Notes under the pieces: generated by a model | Databases searched by the model: none | Seen by the model: only the letters and a program-made list of their open reading frames with translations | Told to the model about the DNA's origin: nothing | Source of the DNA: Chloroflexota bacterium | GTDB taxonomy: Bacteria > Chloroflexota > Limnocylindria > Limnocylindrales > CSP1-4 | Direction: 5' to 3' | Assembly: GCA_021814735.1 (NCBI GenBank) | Contig: JAKAHX010000142.1 | Span: 1-5,562 of the forward strand | DNA: 5,562 nucleotides | Position numbers and translations under genes: made by a program | In this document: in pieces, positions 5,055 through 5,562 of the stretch | Position numbering within the stretch: the first letter of the stretch is position 1 | Layout: each line of letters opens with the position of its first letter

Positions 5055-5562
5055 CTACATCATCACGAGCCCGCCGTCGACGGCCAGCACCTGCCCGGTG
5101 ATGAACGCGGCCTCGTCGGAGCAGAGGAAGGCGACGGCGTTGGCGATCTCGTCGGGGGTCCCGAAGCGGCCGAGCGGGGTCTGGGCAAGCAGCTGCTGCT
5201 GGAGTGTCTCGGGCAGGTCGCGCGTCAGGTCGGTGGTCACGAAGCCGGGGGCGATCGCGTTGCAGGTGATGCCCCGACTCGCGACCTCGCGCGCGGTAGC
5301 CTTGGTCAGGCCGATCAACCCGGCCTTCGACGACGAGTAGTTGGCCTGCCCGGCCTGCCCGGCCTGCCCCGACACGCTCGAGATGTTCACGATGCGCCCG
5401 GAGCGGGCCTTGAGCATGGGGCGGAGCACCGCCTTGGTGGCGTAGAACGCGCCGAACAGGTTGACCTCCAGCACGGTCCGCCACGCGTCGAGGCTCATGC
5501 GCATGATGAGGTCATCGCGGGTGACGCCGGCGTTGTTCACCAGGATGTCGACCCGGCCGAAC
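5055..5562 (-). CDS. fabG: 3-oxoacyl-[acyl-carrier-protein] reductase (SDR family), copy 2, 5'-truncated by the window
   Basis: The last 168 residues of a FabG-type short-chain reductase; the frame is open to the right edge and enters as FGRVDILVNNAG. By alignment with copy 1, about 81 N-terminal residues including the TGxxxGxG cofactor motif lie outside the window. It retains NNAG, the catalytic Asn of VNLFGAFYAT, the Ser of NISSVSG, and Tyr and Lys in NYSSSKAG. The C-terminus is DGGLVMM with a TAG stop at 5057-5055. Against copy 1 I count about 41 differences in 168 residues with no gap (about 76% identity). Most changes cluster after the NNAG segment and around the substrate-side region before TPLGRFGT. 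A GQAGQAGQAN run comes from a 9-bp cctgcccgg-type triplication near 5346-5370; copy 1 has GQAGNAGQAN there. The role is expected to be 3-oxoacyl-ACP reduction, possibly with altered chain or substrate preference. Confidence 0.92.
   Translation of the reverse strand, partial: FGRVDILVNNAGVTRDDLIMRMSLDAWRTVLEVNLFGAFYATKAVLRPMLKARSGRIVNISSVSGQAGQAGQANYSSSKAGLIGLTKATAREVASRGITCNAIAPGFVTTDLTRDLPETLQQQLLAQTPLGRFGTPDEIANAVAFLCSDEAAFITGQVLAVDGGLVMM

Noticed and set aside
3142..5340. 732-codon plus-strand frame overlapping the MFS gene, the gap and antisense fabG copy 2
   Set aside because: It is a GC-driven shadow. Its product over the MFS region is Arg-rich, and its last part is the antisense of FabG.

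Overview
The window is very GC-rich bacterial DNA. GC-ending codons dominate, GTG serves as a start codon, and the ribosome binding sites are clear. This fits a high-GC Actinomycetota- or Chloroflexota-type chromosome, but the sequence alone does not settle the phylum. I can support four genes. They are the first 23 codons of an ECF-type sigma factor (1-71, minus, running off the left edge), a complete fabG-type 3-oxoacyl-ACP reductase (1831-2580, minus), a complete 404-residue major facilitator transporter (3197-4411, plus), and the C-terminal two thirds of a second fabG (5055-5562, minus, running off the right edge).

Layout: sigma factor (minus); a gene-free stretch of about 1.76 kb (72-1830); fabG copy 1 (minus); a divergent gap of 616 bp; the MFS transporter (plus); a convergent gap of 643 bp; fabG copy 2 (minus). 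Only about 46% of the window is convincingly coding, which is low for a bacterium. The gaps are full of GC-rich repeats. These include a three-copy 14-bp tandem (787-828) running directly into a 24-unit octanucleotide array (829-1020), a 31-bp exact direct repeat (4490-4565), and a degenerate 42-bp tandem (2974-3058). A roughly 30-nt element occurs four times as two inverted pairs (1031-1240 and 4589-4777). The many long open frames across the gaps are by-products of high GC and short-period repeats, with no domain I recognise.

The two FabG proteins are close paralogues. By hand count about 127 of 168 aligned residues are identical with no gaps, and both keep the Asn-Ser-Tyr-Lys catalytic tetrad. 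They lie on the same strand on either side of the oppositely oriented transporter. Each gene has wide spacers and appears to be its own transcription unit, so nothing shows that the transporter and the reductases share a pathway. I see no defence system, CRISPR array, transposase, tRNA or rRNA. The most unusual content is the repeat architecture: both inverted pairs sit just downstream of a short-period tandem array, and together they bracket the fabG-MFS segment.
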